Shown here: one piece after another, positions 35,192 to 43,337 of the stretch
How the letters are laid out: each line of letters opens with the position of its first letter
Position numbering within the stretch: the first letter of the stretch is position 1
NCBI GenBank assembly: GCA_002633315.1
Contig: NWBN01000031.1
Location: 248,001 to 312,000, forward strand
Direction: 5' to 3'
Length of the DNA stretch: 64,000 nucleotides
DNA from: Bacteroidales bacterium Phil6
Lineage (GTDB): Bacteria; Bacteroidota; Bacteroidia; Bacteroidales; F082
Notes under the pieces: model-generated
Told to the model about the DNA's origin: nothing
Databases searched by the model: none
What the model saw: the letters and a program-made list of their open reading frames with translations, nothing else
Made by a program: the position numbers and the translations under genes

Positions 35192-36066
35192 CTTTTTGAT
35201 TCTCTTTTCTTGAACAACTGCATAAGTGGTTTTACATAGTCTTTGTCAGTGTATATCAATGTATTGTCTATACCATTGTTGGTAAATATACGATTCAATG
35301 CCGAAGTTTCGTGTTGCACGAATTTTTGATATGCTTCTGTCCATGCACCCGTTGATGTGTCGATCCATACGTCTTTGTTGGTTTCGGTATCTCTGAATTT
35401 TACCAGACCTATTTTGGGTATGACAAGTTCTCTCTTATCGGTTATTCTCAGAGATATAAGGTCGTGTTTGTTTGCCGCCATTCTTAACTGCTGTTCAAAG
35501 GGTTTTGCTGTCATAAAGTCGGAAATAAGAAAAGCAGTGGTACGTTTTTTTATGGCACTTGTCAAAAAACGAAGACCTTCCCCTAAGTCGGTCCCTTGAT
35601 GTGAAGGAGTGAAAGTCACAATCTCTCTTATTATGCGTAAGATATGGGAAGTGCCTTTCTTGGGAGGAATGAACTTCTCCACTTGGTCACTGAAGAATAT
35701 TACTCCCACCTTGTCATTGTTTTGTATTGCGGAAAAAGCAAGTACGGCAGCTAATTCAGCAGTGAGATCTCTCTTCGTGATATCAATGGAACCGAAATCA
35801 TTGGAACCGGAGACATCAATGAGTAACATCACGGTCATCTCTCGTTCTTCTTCGAAAATCTTTACAAAAGGACGGTTGAAACGGGCAGTGACGTTCCAGT
35901 CTATGTTGCGAATGTCATCTCCATATTGATATTCGCGTACTTCGCTGAATGTCATGCCTCGTCCTTTGAAAGCACTGTGATATTGACCTGAAAAGATATG
36001 GTTTGACAATCCTCGGGTCTTTATCTCAATCTTTCTGACTTTTTTAAATAATTCGGTTGCTTCCAT
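35188..36066 (-). CDS. DUF58 protein of the moxR-bat operon
   Basis: DUF58 protein of 292 residues, nearly always encoded next to MoxR ATPases. It has the family block GRGMTFSEVREYQYGDDIRNIDWNVTARF, then a VWA-like fold with VMLLIDVSGSNDFG (D-x-S-G-S metal site). It lacks membrane segments, so it is probably cytoplasmic and may be a MoxR adaptor or substrate. It starts 8 nt after the moxR stop and overlaps the next gene by 4 nt. Confidence 0.9.
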   Translation of the reverse strand: MEATELFKKVRKIEIKTRGLSNHIFSGQYHSAFKGRGMTFSEVREYQYGDDIRNIDWNVTARFNRPFVKIFEEEREMTVMLLIDVSGSNDFGSIDITKRDLTAELAAVLAFSAIQNNDKVGVIFFSDQVEKFIPPKKGTSHILRIIREIVTFTPSHQGTDLGEGLRFLTSAIKKRTTAFLISDFMTAKPFEQQLRMAANKHDLISLRITDKRELVIPKIGLVKFRDTETNKDVWIDTSTGAWTEAYQKFVQHETSALNRIFTNNGIDNTLIYTDKDYVKPLMQLFKKRESKR

Positions 36067-36074
36067 ATTAATTA

Positions 36075-37067
36075 TTACGGAACTTCTACAACGTTGAGAA
36101 TTTCATTAATGACTTCTTCGGTGGTGATGTTTTCAGCTTCTGCCTCGTATGTCAGACCGATGCGGTGACGCATCACATCGGCAGCAACAGCTCTCACATC
36201 TTCCGGTATTACATAACCTCTGCGTTTGATAAAAGCATACGCTTTGGCAGCCATTGCCAAATTGATGGTGGCACGTGGCGAACCTCCGTAACTGATGAAA
36301 TTGGTTAGTTTTTTTAATTTGAAATCTTCGGGATAACGAGATGCAAATACTATGTCGGTGATGTAATTCTCTATTTTCTCGCTTAAATATACTTCCCGGC
36401 AAACTTTTCTTGCATTGATGATATCGTTTGTTGTAGTCACTTTTTGTGCCTGAGGATAATTTTTGTCTATATTTTGCCTTAAAATGATTTTCTCTTCTTC
36501 TTTTTTCGGATAGTCTATTACGATCTTCAGCATGAAACGGTCAACTTGTGCTTCCGGTAATGGATATGTTCCTTCCTGTTCTATAGGGTTTTGTGTTGCC
36601 ATGACAAGGAATGGGTCGGGAAGGGCAAAGGTGCTGTCTCCTATGGTTACTTGATGTTCCTGCATGGCTTCCAACAAAGCACTCTGTACTTTGGCAGGTG
36701 AACGATTTATCTCATCGGCTAATACGAAATTGGCGAAAACAGGTCCCTTGCGAACTATAAACTCTTCTTTTTTTTGACTGTATATCATCGTACCTATAAG
36801 GTCGGCAGGCAATAAATCGGGAGTGAATTGTATTCTGCTGAAATCGGCATCTACAATGTTCGCCAATGTTTTTATTGCCAAAGTCTTGGCTAATCCGGGG
36901 ACACCTTCCAACAAAATATGTCCGTTGGACAATAACCCAATAAGCAGTCTTTCTGTCATGCTTTTCTGCCCGACAATTACTTTGCTCATTTCAAGGTTAA
37001 TCAAATCGATGAATTGACTCTCTCTTTGGATTTTTTCGTTCAATTCTCTGATATCTGTATCAATCAT
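36075..37067 (-). CDS. MoxR family AAA+ ATPase
   Basis: First gene of the eight-gene moxR-bat operon, 330 residues. Walker A LLEGVPGLAKTLAIKTLA (a GVPGLAKT variant typical of MoxR), Walker B NFVLADEINRSPAKVQSALLEAMQE, sensor 1 FLVMATQNPIEQEGTYPLPEAQVDRF and sensor 2 SPRATINLAMAAKA are all present. MoxR ATPases act as chaperones for assembling complexes with VWA proteins, here BatA and BatB. No consensus promoter was seen upstream. Confidence 0.94.
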   Translation of the reverse strand: MIDTDIRELNEKIQRESQFIDLINLEMSKVIVGQKSMTERLLIGLLSNGHILLEGVPGLAKTLAIKTLANIVDADFSRIQFTPDLLPADLIGTMIYSQKKEEFIVRKGPVFANFVLADEINRSPAKVQSALLEAMQEHQVTIGDSTFALPDPFLVMATQNPIEQEGTYPLPEAQVDRFMLKIVIDYPKKEEEKIILRQNIDKNYPQAQKVTTTNDIINARKVCREVYLSEKIENYITDIVFASRYPEDFKLKKLTNFISYGGSPRATINLAMAAKAYAFIKRRGYVIPEDVRAVAADVMRHRIGLTYEAEAENITTEEVINEILNVVEVP

Positions 37068-37193
37068 TTTGTTTTTGATTTTAATTGTTTATTACATTTT
37101 GTTTTAAACACGCTTTTCGTAAAAATATTGTTCGATTTTTAACTAATTTTTAAGATTTTTTAAATTTTTACATATTATTATTCTAATGAAAAA

Positions 37194-37250
37194 GAACTTC
37201 GTGATTGGCATGAATTTTTGACATTTTTCAAAAATGATGCTCACGAAGTC
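37194..37250. terminator. Long nested hairpin, probable terminator of the sigma factor gene
   Basis: ACTTCGTGA (37196-37204) pairs with TCACGAAGT (37241-37249). Inside it GCAT pairs with ATGC, and TTTTTGA with TCAAAAA. Read leftward it is followed by TTCTTTTTC. It lies 38 nt downstream of the sigma gene stop. Confidence 0.65.
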
Positions 37251-37288
37251 CTTCTGTCGGATTGTTGTATTATGTTTGTATTTACAGT

Positions 37289-37798
37289 TTAGTTGGGACA
37301 AAATTCACTGAGTTGTTCCATGAGTTTCTTGCGACTGTAAAAGATACGACTTTTTACTGTGCCTATGGTGAGTTTTAATGTCTCTGCTATCTCTTTGTAT
37401 TTGTAACCGTCATTGTACATGTCGAATGCTTTCCTGAATTCGGCATCGAGTTGCTTGATTCCGTGCTCTAACTCTGAAGCATAATACATGGATTCAGGAT
37501 CGGTGTCACTGTTGGAATTGCTGATGTTGAGATAATACAAGTCTTCAGTTTGGTCGATAATAGTTTTGGATTTTTTCTGTCTTCGGTAATTGTTGATAAA
37601 AATATTTTTCATTATTGTGTAAACCCATGCCTTGAAATTGTTATGATTGACATACTTCTCTCGGTAAACAAGTGCTTTCAGGAATGTTTCCTGTGTCAAG
37701 TCTTTGGCATCGTCTTCATTGCCGGTGAGCTGTTTCGCAAAAGTCTCAAGATACTTTTGCATCTCTGTTAGACTTGCATTAAATTCTATTGCTGTCAT
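37289..37798 (-). CDS. ECF-type RNA polymerase sigma factor
   Basis: Sigma-70 family member of 169 residues with only regions 2 and 4, hence the ECF class. Region 2 (about 15-85) has DAKDLTQETFLKALVYREKY and FKAWVYTIMKNIFINNYRRQKK. Region 4 (about 110-160) has KYKEIAETLKLTIGTVKSRIFYSRKKLMEQL. No anti-sigma gene is adjacent on either side, so control may be transcriptional or by a distant partner. The 550 bp upstream holds a repeat cluster. Target genes cannot be told from the window. Confidence 0.93.
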   Translation of the reverse strand: MTAIEFNASLTEMQKYLETFAKQLTGNEDDAKDLTQETFLKALVYREKYVNHNNFKAWVYTIMKNIFINNYRRQKKSKTIIDQTEDLYYLNISNSNSDTDPESMYYASELEHGIKQLDAEFRKAFDMYNDGYKYKEIAETLKLTIGTVKSRIFYSRKKLMEQLSEFCPN

Positions 37799-38350
37799 TT
37801 GGTTGTTGTTTTTATTTGTGCTGCAAATCTTACTTCATATTTTATTTTTGTCAAGAAAAATTTTTTAATAATAATTATATTCCTGTTAATAATCTTGAAT
37901 ATCAATATATTGAAAAAATGTAAAATATTTGTTAAATTTCTAAAGTTAACGGTTGTATTCATAAAGTTAACAGGATATATTTAAGTTATCGGTTGTAAAT
38001 TATAAGTTAAAGGTATAAAATTACTCTTTTAACAATACATTAATATTTGTTGTTTCAATATGTTCTTTTTATGTCTTGTTTGTTATTTTATTTACTATTA
38101 ATAATTAAATATTTGATATCCAAATATTTAAAGTTAAAAAAGTTGTTTTATTATTAAAATGATTGTTTTTACTTGTTGTAGTCGTGAACAATAATCTTTG
38201 TTTTACATTTATTTTGTAAATTGTTATGTGTTCGTATTTATTTGTTATGTAGAAACTTTTCGTCATTTGAAAATTAAAAGTTTTTTATAAAAATAGTGTT
38301 GTTATTTGTTAAAAAAATGTAATTTCGTAAAAAAATAAGCTATTGTAATT
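37799..38350. other. AT-rich intergenic region between divergent genes
   Basis: About 550 bp between the divergent sigma factor gene and the DUF2520 gene. It has no convincing reading frame and is very AT-rich with many homopolymer runs. Its only ordered structure is the set of four repeats at 37943-38018. A weak near-consensus TAATTTCG at 38320-38327 could serve the rightward operon. Confidence 0.7.
37943..38018. repeat. Four phased AAGTTA repeats
   Basis: AAGTTAACGGTTGTA (37943), AAGTTAACAGGATAT (37964), AAGTTATCGGTTGTA (37983) and AAGTTAAAGGTATAA (38004) are spaced 21, 19 and 21 bp, about two helical turns. They lie 145-220 bp upstream of the sigma factor gene. The AAGTTAACAGG core recurs in the defence island at 51061 and 51119. 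Confidence 0.7.
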
Positions 38351-39112
38351 ATGTTTGGAAAAATTGGTATTGCAGGGGCTGGAAATTTGGCTTGTGTTCT
38401 TTGTAAGGCATTGATAAATAAAGGAATAATGCCATGTTGCATATATGTTCGTGATAAAACCAAGGTCGATGACCTGGCACGGGAATTGGGGGGCCGAGTC
38501 GTTGATGACATAAATGAGTTGATGGATTGCGACATTGTAATTGTTGCTGTTAAAGATGATGCTATTGAAGAAGTCGCAGCTAAACTTTCCGGTTTTCAGG
38601 GATTGTTATTGCATACTTCCGGAATAAAAAGTATGGATGCTTTACTTCCTGTGAAACGTAGAGGAGTGTTTTATCCGTTGCAAACATTCAGTAAGGGTAA
38701 AAAGATAGATTCCAAGACTACACCTATATTAATTAATAGTTTTGCTTCTGAAGACCTTTCTTTGTTGGAAGATCTTGCTTCTACCATATTTGGCACTGTT
38801 TATCATTGTGATGATGAAAAACGAAAAAAAATTCATCTTGCTGCTGTTTTTATGTGTAATTTTGTAGATGTTATGATGGGAATAGGCGCGGATTTGTTAA
38901 ATGCTGAAAATCTGTCTCTTGCATTGATGAAACCATTGGTGATGGAGACAATGGACAAGATTTTTATGACAAATCCTCACGATGCTTTGACGGGTCCGGC
39001 AAGACGTAAAGACTTTGGTACTATTGCAATGCACCGTGAAATGCTTGAAAACTCTCACGATGAGTTGGAGATTTATGATATTTTGACAGATTATATTTTA
39101 AAAAGGTTCTGA
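38351..39112 (+). CDS. DUF2520 / Rossmann-fold dehydrogenase-like protein
   Basis: Protein of 253 residues with an N-terminal NAD(P)-binding Rossmann fold (GKIGIAGAGNLACVLCKALI, about 3-22, and CDIVIVAVKDDAIEEVA) and a C-terminal DUF2520 helical domain (about 120-250, FYPLQTFSKGKK and GPARRKD). It resembles pyrroline-5-carboxylate reductase or F420-dependent reductase relatives, but the substrate is unknown. It is the first gene of a rightward operon with the KdsC-like phosphatase; its stop overlaps that gene's ATG (TGATG). Confidence 0.85.
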   Translation: MFGKIGIAGAGNLACVLCKALINKGIMPCCIYVRDKTKVDDLARELGGRVVDDINELMDCDIVIVAVKDDAIEEVAAKLSGFQGLLLHTSGIKSMDALLPVKRRGVFYPLQTFSKGKKIDSKTTPILINSFASEDLSLLEDLASTIFGTVYHCDDEKRKKIHLAAVFMCNFVDVMMGIGADLLNAENLSLALMKPLVMETMDKIFMTNPHDALTGPARRKDFGTIAMHREMLENSHDELEIYDILTDYILKRF

Positions 39113-39639
39113 TGATGAGAAATTATAAGGAATTGTTAAATGATGTTACGACTTTTATCTTTGATTATGATGGAGTTATGACTAATGGCGATGTACTCGT
39201 GAATGAAAATGGCGAGCCTTTGCGGATGGCTAATGTCAAAGATGGGTATGCTCTTCAACTTGCACGTAAACTTGGATATAATGTAGCTGTCATTTCAGGC
39301 GGTTATTCACTTTCCATATTGAATAGAATGCAGATGCTCAATATTGAAGACGTCTTTTTGCGAGTCGCTGATAAAATGGCTAAACTGAATGAATATATGG
39401 TATATCGCAATATAAAACCCAATCAAATTGTTTATATGGGTGATGATATACCTGATTATTTGCCGATGAAAGCTGTTTCTGTTCCTGTCTGTCCTGCCGA
39501 CGCTGCCGAGGAGATAAAATCTATAAGTCTGTATATCAGTGCTTTTGGCGGTGGGCGTGGCTGCGTGAGAGACATTGTGGAACAGGTGTTGAAAGTTCAG
39601 GGTAAATGGATGCTGAATTTTGAGTCTCATCTTTGGTAA
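39112..39639 (+). CDS. kdsC: KdsC-like HAD phosphatase
   Basis: HAD-superfamily phosphatase of 175 residues, probably 3-deoxy-D-manno-octulosonate-8-phosphate phosphatase in Kdo (lipopolysaccharide core) synthesis. HAD motif I reads FIFDYDGVMTNGD (D-x-D), followed by KDGYALQLARKLGYNVAVISGG (motif II) and VYMGDDIPDYLPMKAV (motif IV). There is no cap domain, as expected of the tetrameric KdsC class. The presence of lpxB in the same gene string supports an outer membrane role. A second in-frame ATG lies 3 nt downstream. Confidence 0.85.
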   Translation: MMRNYKELLNDVTTFIFDYDGVMTNGDVLVNENGEPLRMANVKDGYALQLARKLGYNVAVISGGYSLSILNRMQMLNIEDVFLRVADKMAKLNEYMVYRNIKPNQIVYMGDDIPDYLPMKAVSVPVCPADAAEEIKSISLYISAFGGGRGCVRDIVEQVLKVQGKWMLNFESHLW

Positions 39640-39649
39640 TGTTTTGTTT

Positions 39650-40594
39650 ATGAAGAAAATAAAATACTTCTTTAAACTTGTGAGATGGCAAAACCTGATA
39701 ATGGTGGCTTTGATGATGTTTTTGGTGTATTATGCTTTGATGTCACCGTTGTTTATGACAAGTTATTCTACTGTCGTGCCGGATTCACTGTCGTTTTTTT
39801 TGTTCGTCCTCTCAGTGATATTTGTGGTGGCTGGCGGGTATGTTATTAATGACTGTTTTGATGTGGATATTGATAAAATAAATCGCCCTGATACTGTCAT
39901 AGTTGGCAGAGTGTTGCCAAAGTCAACAGCTTATGTTTATTATTGGATACTCAATATTCTTGGCTTGTGTTGTTCCGTGGTATCCGGGGTGAGGGCTTTG
40001 AAGTTGAACTTTTTTCAACTTGTGGTTTGTGTCGTTTTATTGGCACTTGTTTTATATTTGTATTCCCGTACATATAAACGTAAACTGTTGATAGGCAATA
40101 TAATTGTGGCTCTTTCCGTGGCATCTGCCGTGGCATTGCCTCTCTTCTTCGAGATGATATATTTGTCTCAAGATGCATTGATTCTCAGCGTGGTTAAGGA
40201 TGTGATGCCTTATATTGAATATAATGTGTTGATTTATACAGCTTTCGCTTTTCTTAGCACGCTTGTGAGAGAATTGATAAAAGATGCTGAAGACTATAAA
40301 GGTGATATGCAGGATAATTGCAGGACATTGCCTGTTGTTGCAGGACTTACTGTGACGAAAGTGATGGTATGTGTCTTGATAATATTATTGCTTGCTCTGG
40401 TGGCTTATTTCCAATATGTATTATATTCCATGGACAATAATGTCGCCCTTTTGTCGCTCATTGTAGTTGATATTTTGTGCGTGGCTTTGATCATGCAGGT
40501 GCTTAATGCTGAAAAGAAAAAGGATTTTCATCGCGCCTCGCTGATGGCCAAGATATTGATGTTGTTCGGAATTATTTCTATGATTTTTGTGTGA
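39650..40594 (+). CDS. UbiA-family prenyltransferase
   Basis: Integral membrane prenyltransferase of 314 residues with about eight to nine helices. The first Asp-rich motif NDCFDVDIDKINRPD (N-D-x-x-D) and the second block RELIKDAEDYKGD bind prenyl diphosphate through Mg2+. In Bacteroidota this family includes geranylgeranylglycerol-phosphate synthase-like and quinone-biosynthetic members; the acceptor cannot be told here. The ATG at 39650 is preferred over 39620, which lies inside the kdsC-like gene. A Maf gene follows immediately. Confidence 0.85.
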   Translation: MKKIKYFFKLVRWQNLIMVALMMFLVYYALMSPLFMTSYSTVVPDSLSFFLFVLSVIFVVAGGYVINDCFDVDIDKINRPDTVIVGRVLPKSTAYVYYWILNILGLCCSVVSGVRALKLNFFQLVVCVVLLALVLYLYSRTYKRKLLIGNIIVALSVASAVALPLFFEMIYLSQDALILSVVKDVMPYIEYNVLIYTAFAFLSTLVRELIKDAEDYKGDMQDNCRTLPVVAGLTVTKVMVCVLIILLLALVAYFQYVLYSMDNNVALLSLIVVDILCVALIMQVLNAEKKKDFHRASLMAKILMLFGIISMIFV

Positions 40595-40595
40595 T

Positions 40596-41177
40596 ATGTT
40601 GAAGAATCTTGAAAAATATGATGTCGTACTTGCATCGAAATCTCCGAGGAGGCAGGATTTGTTGAAAGGTCTTGGAATAGATTTTACTGTGATGACAGCG
40701 GATGTGGAAGAGACTTATCCGGAACATCTTGGTGTTGAAGATGTTCCGGCATTTTTGAGTAAGAAAAAGGCTCATGCTTTTGAAGGTGAGAAACTGCCGG
40801 AAAATTTTCTGTTGATAGCGGCCGATACTGTGGTGATTTGTGATGACTTGATCTTGGGTAAACCAAAAGATGAAAAAGATGCTGAGAGAATGTTGAAAAT
40901 GCTGTCCGGTCGTACTCATAAAGTCATTACAGGAGTGACAGTCCTTACAGCTGCTAAAACGCGAACATTCTCTGTTACTTCAGAAGTGACGTTCGACAAT
41001 CTTGAAGATGAAGAGATAAAATATTATATAGACGCTTTTCACCCTTATGACAAAGCCGGAGCATACGGAGTGCAAGAATGGATAGGTTATGTCGGAGTTG
41101 CTGAGGTGCGCGGCTCTTATTACAATGTGATGGGATTGCCAACACAGCGTCTTTATCAGGTGTTAAAGTATTTTTGA
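40596..41177 (+). CDS. maf: Maf family nucleoside triphosphate pyrophosphatase
   Basis: House-cleaning pyrophosphatase of 193 residues acting on modified or non-canonical nucleotides such as dTTP/UTP and m5UTP in the family. It shows the signature ASKSPRRQDLLKGLG (about 12-26), the E-x-Y-P segment, and the metal-binding LIAADTVVICDDLILGKPKD block followed by MLKMLSGRTHKVITGV. The ATG at 40596 was chosen; a TTG at 40587 lies inside the upstream gene. Older literature calls Maf a septum inhibitor. Confidence 0.93.
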   Translation: MLKNLEKYDVVLASKSPRRQDLLKGLGIDFTVMTADVEETYPEHLGVEDVPAFLSKKKAHAFEGEKLPENFLLIAADTVVICDDLILGKPKDEKDAERMLKMLSGRTHKVITGVTVLTAAKTRTFSVTSEVTFDNLEDEEIKYYIDAFHPYDKAGAYGVQEWIGYVGVAEVRGSYYNVMGLPTQRLYQVLKYF

Positions 41178-41194
41178 GTAAAATTGAGAGATTT

Positions 41195-41983
41195 ATGATA
41201 GAAAAACCGCTTATTTTAATTGCCAATGATGATGGTTATCAAGCAAAGGGACTTCGGAAACTTGTCGAGTTGATGCGCAGTATCGGTAGAGTCGTCGTCG
41301 TGACGACGGAACAGCCCATGTCGGCTCAAAGTCATTCGATAACGACAAATATCCCTTTACGATACAGACTTCATGAAAAGAGTAATGATTATATGATGTA
41401 TATATGTAACGGACGTCCCGCCGATTGCATAAAATTGGGATACCAGCAGATTATGGAACAGCTGCCTGATTTGGTGGTGTCGGGCATCAATCATGGTTCC
41501 AATGCTTCTGTCAATGTTGTTTATTCCGGCACTATGGGAGCTGTCATTGAGGCATGTATGGCTAATATACCTGCTGTCGGTTTCAGCCTCGACTGCTACG
41601 ACAGTGATGCCATCTTTGACCATGTTGACGATTATGTTATTGATATATCTGATAAAGTGTTGACTAAAGGACTGCCTCCCGGTGTCTGTCTTAATGTTAA
41701 CTTCCCCAAGTTCTCCGATGACGCCATAAAAGGCGTTAAGGTGTGCCGTCAGGCAAAGGCTCGCTGGGCTGAGAGTTTCGATAAAAGAAAAGACCCTATG
41801 GGAAGGGATTACTTTTGGGTGACAGGTATCTTTATTGAAGATGAATGTGAAGAGGATACTGATATTTATGCACTTAATAATAATTATGTCTCAGTGGTGC
41901 CTTCTCATTATGATTGGACTTCTTATTCAGCATTGAAAACAGTGAATGGTTGGTTTGAAAATAACAATTTTGATATTAAATGA
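41195..41983 (+). CDS. surE: 5'/3'-nucleotidase SurE
   Basis: Metal-dependent nucleoside monophosphate phosphatase of 262 residues. Motifs: ILIANDDGYQAKGL with the Asp-Asp metal pair (about 7-20), the PMSAQSHSIT loop, CNGRPADCIKLG, and VVSGINHGSNASVNVVYSGTMGAVIEA. The ATG at 41195 directly precedes the first strand. It overlaps lpxB by 4 nt (ATGA). SurE is linked to stationary-phase and stress survival in other bacteria. Confidence 0.95.
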   Translation: MIEKPLILIANDDGYQAKGLRKLVELMRSIGRVVVVTTEQPMSAQSHSITTNIPLRYRLHEKSNDYMMYICNGRPADCIKLGYQQIMEQLPDLVVSGINHGSNASVNVVYSGTMGAVIEACMANIPAVGFSLDCYDSDAIFDHVDDYVIDISDKVLTKGLPPGVCLNVNFPKFSDDAIKGVKVCRQAKARWAESFDKRKDPMGRDYFWVTGIFIEDECEEDTDIYALNNNYVSVVPSHYDWTSYSALKTVNGWFENNNFDIK

Positions 41984-43104
41984 GATATTACATAATAGCC
42001 GGTGAGGCTTCCGGTGACTTGCATGGCTCCAATCTTGTAGCTGCTCTGAAACGGCGTGATCCTAATGCTGTCATCAGGGCGTGGGGAGGTGACCTTATGC
42101 GTAAAAAAGGCGCTGAGATTGTGAAACATTATAAAGACCTCGCTTTTATGGGTTTCGTCGAGGTGTTGTTTCATCTTAAAACAATCTTAAAAAATTTTAA
42201 CTTTTGTAAAAAAGATATTAAACAATTTGCTCCTGATGCGGTGATTCTTATAGATTATCCCGGCTTCAACATTAAAATGGCAAAATATGTCCGTAAACTC
42301 GGAATCAAGGTGTTTTATTATATTTCCCCTCAAGTTTGGGCATGGAAACGAAGAAGAGTTTTTACCATAAAAAAAACAGTGGATAAAATGCTCGTCATTT
42401 TGCCTTTCGAAAAAGATTTTTATGATTCTTATAATGTGGACTCCGTCTTTGTGGGACATCCTCTCCTCGATGAGATGTATTCTATGAAACATGTTGACAG
42501 ACAATTGTTCTATAAACAGAATAGACTGAATCCCAAGAAAGAGATTATTGCCATGCTCCCGGGTAGCAGAAAACAGGAGGTCGCCAAGATGTTGCATGTC
42601 ATGCTTGAGGTGGTGAAAAAGTTTCCTGATTATCAGTTTGTGGTGGCATGTGCTCCGTCTCTGCCGGTGAGTTATTATAAGTCGTTGATAGGTAAGGCTA
42701 ATGTGCGCTTCGTCGTGAATAGGACATACCAGTTGCTTCAGGTGTCGAGTGCTGCCATGGTAACTTCAGGTACCGCAACTCTTGAAACAGCATTGTTGGA
42801 TGTTCCTCAGGTGGTTTGCTACAAAGGCAGCAGAATATCTTATATCATCGCTAAAAATTTAATTAAGGTCAAATATATCAGCCTGGTTAATCTTATTATG
42901 AATAAACCGGTGGTTAAGGAATTGATACAGGATGATTTGACTGCTGATAATATAAAAAATGAGTTGAATCAACTGCTTAGAAATCCAAAACGTCAAAAAC
43001 GCCTCTTGGAAGATTATGACGAGCTGAAATACCGTCTCGGCAATGAAGGCGCTTCGGACAGAGCTGCCAATATCATAGTGGAGAATATCTACCGGCCTCG
43101 TTGA
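41980..43104 (+). CDS. lpxB: Lipid-A-disaccharide synthase
   Basis: GT19 glycosyltransferase of 374 residues that joins UDP-diacylglucosamine and lipid X at the inner membrane in lipid A synthesis. It shows YIIAGEASGDLHGSNL at the N-terminus, IDYPGFNIKMAKYVRKLGIKVFYYISPQVWAWKRRR, the conserved VGHPLLDEM, LPGSRKQEV and VTSGTATLETALLDVPQVVCYKGS. Length is typical. It overlaps surE by 4 nt and is followed by 233 bp without a gene. Confidence 0.96.
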   Translation: MRYYIIAGEASGDLHGSNLVAALKRRDPNAVIRAWGGDLMRKKGAEIVKHYKDLAFMGFVEVLFHLKTILKNFNFCKKDIKQFAPDAVILIDYPGFNIKMAKYVRKLGIKVFYYISPQVWAWKRRRVFTIKKTVDKMLVILPFEKDFYDSYNVDSVFVGHPLLDEMYSMKHVDRQLFYKQNRLNPKKEIIAMLPGSRKQEVAKMLHVMLEVVKKFPDYQFVVACAPSLPVSYYKSLIGKANVRFVVNRTYQLLQVSSAAMVTSGTATLETALLDVPQVVCYKGSRISYIIAKNLIKVKYISLVNLIMNKPVVKELIQDDLTADNIKNELNQLLRNPKRQKRLLEDYDELKYRLGNEGASDRAANIIVENIYRPR

Positions 43105-43337
43105 TGACGCTTGGCATATTTTTTTGTCATGCTAAATGACAACTTCCTGACTTTAGTCTGATAAGTCTGTTTTTACCTTTTTTATCATAATGATATTCTT
43201 AAATGTATTTTAAGATATTGGTTGGTTTTTCTTAAGGAATTTTTACTTAAATCTTAATAAAAATTAACATAAAATATTGAATATCAATATTATATGAATT
43301 ATAAAATGTCGTAACTTGCGCTTTAAAACGACATGAT

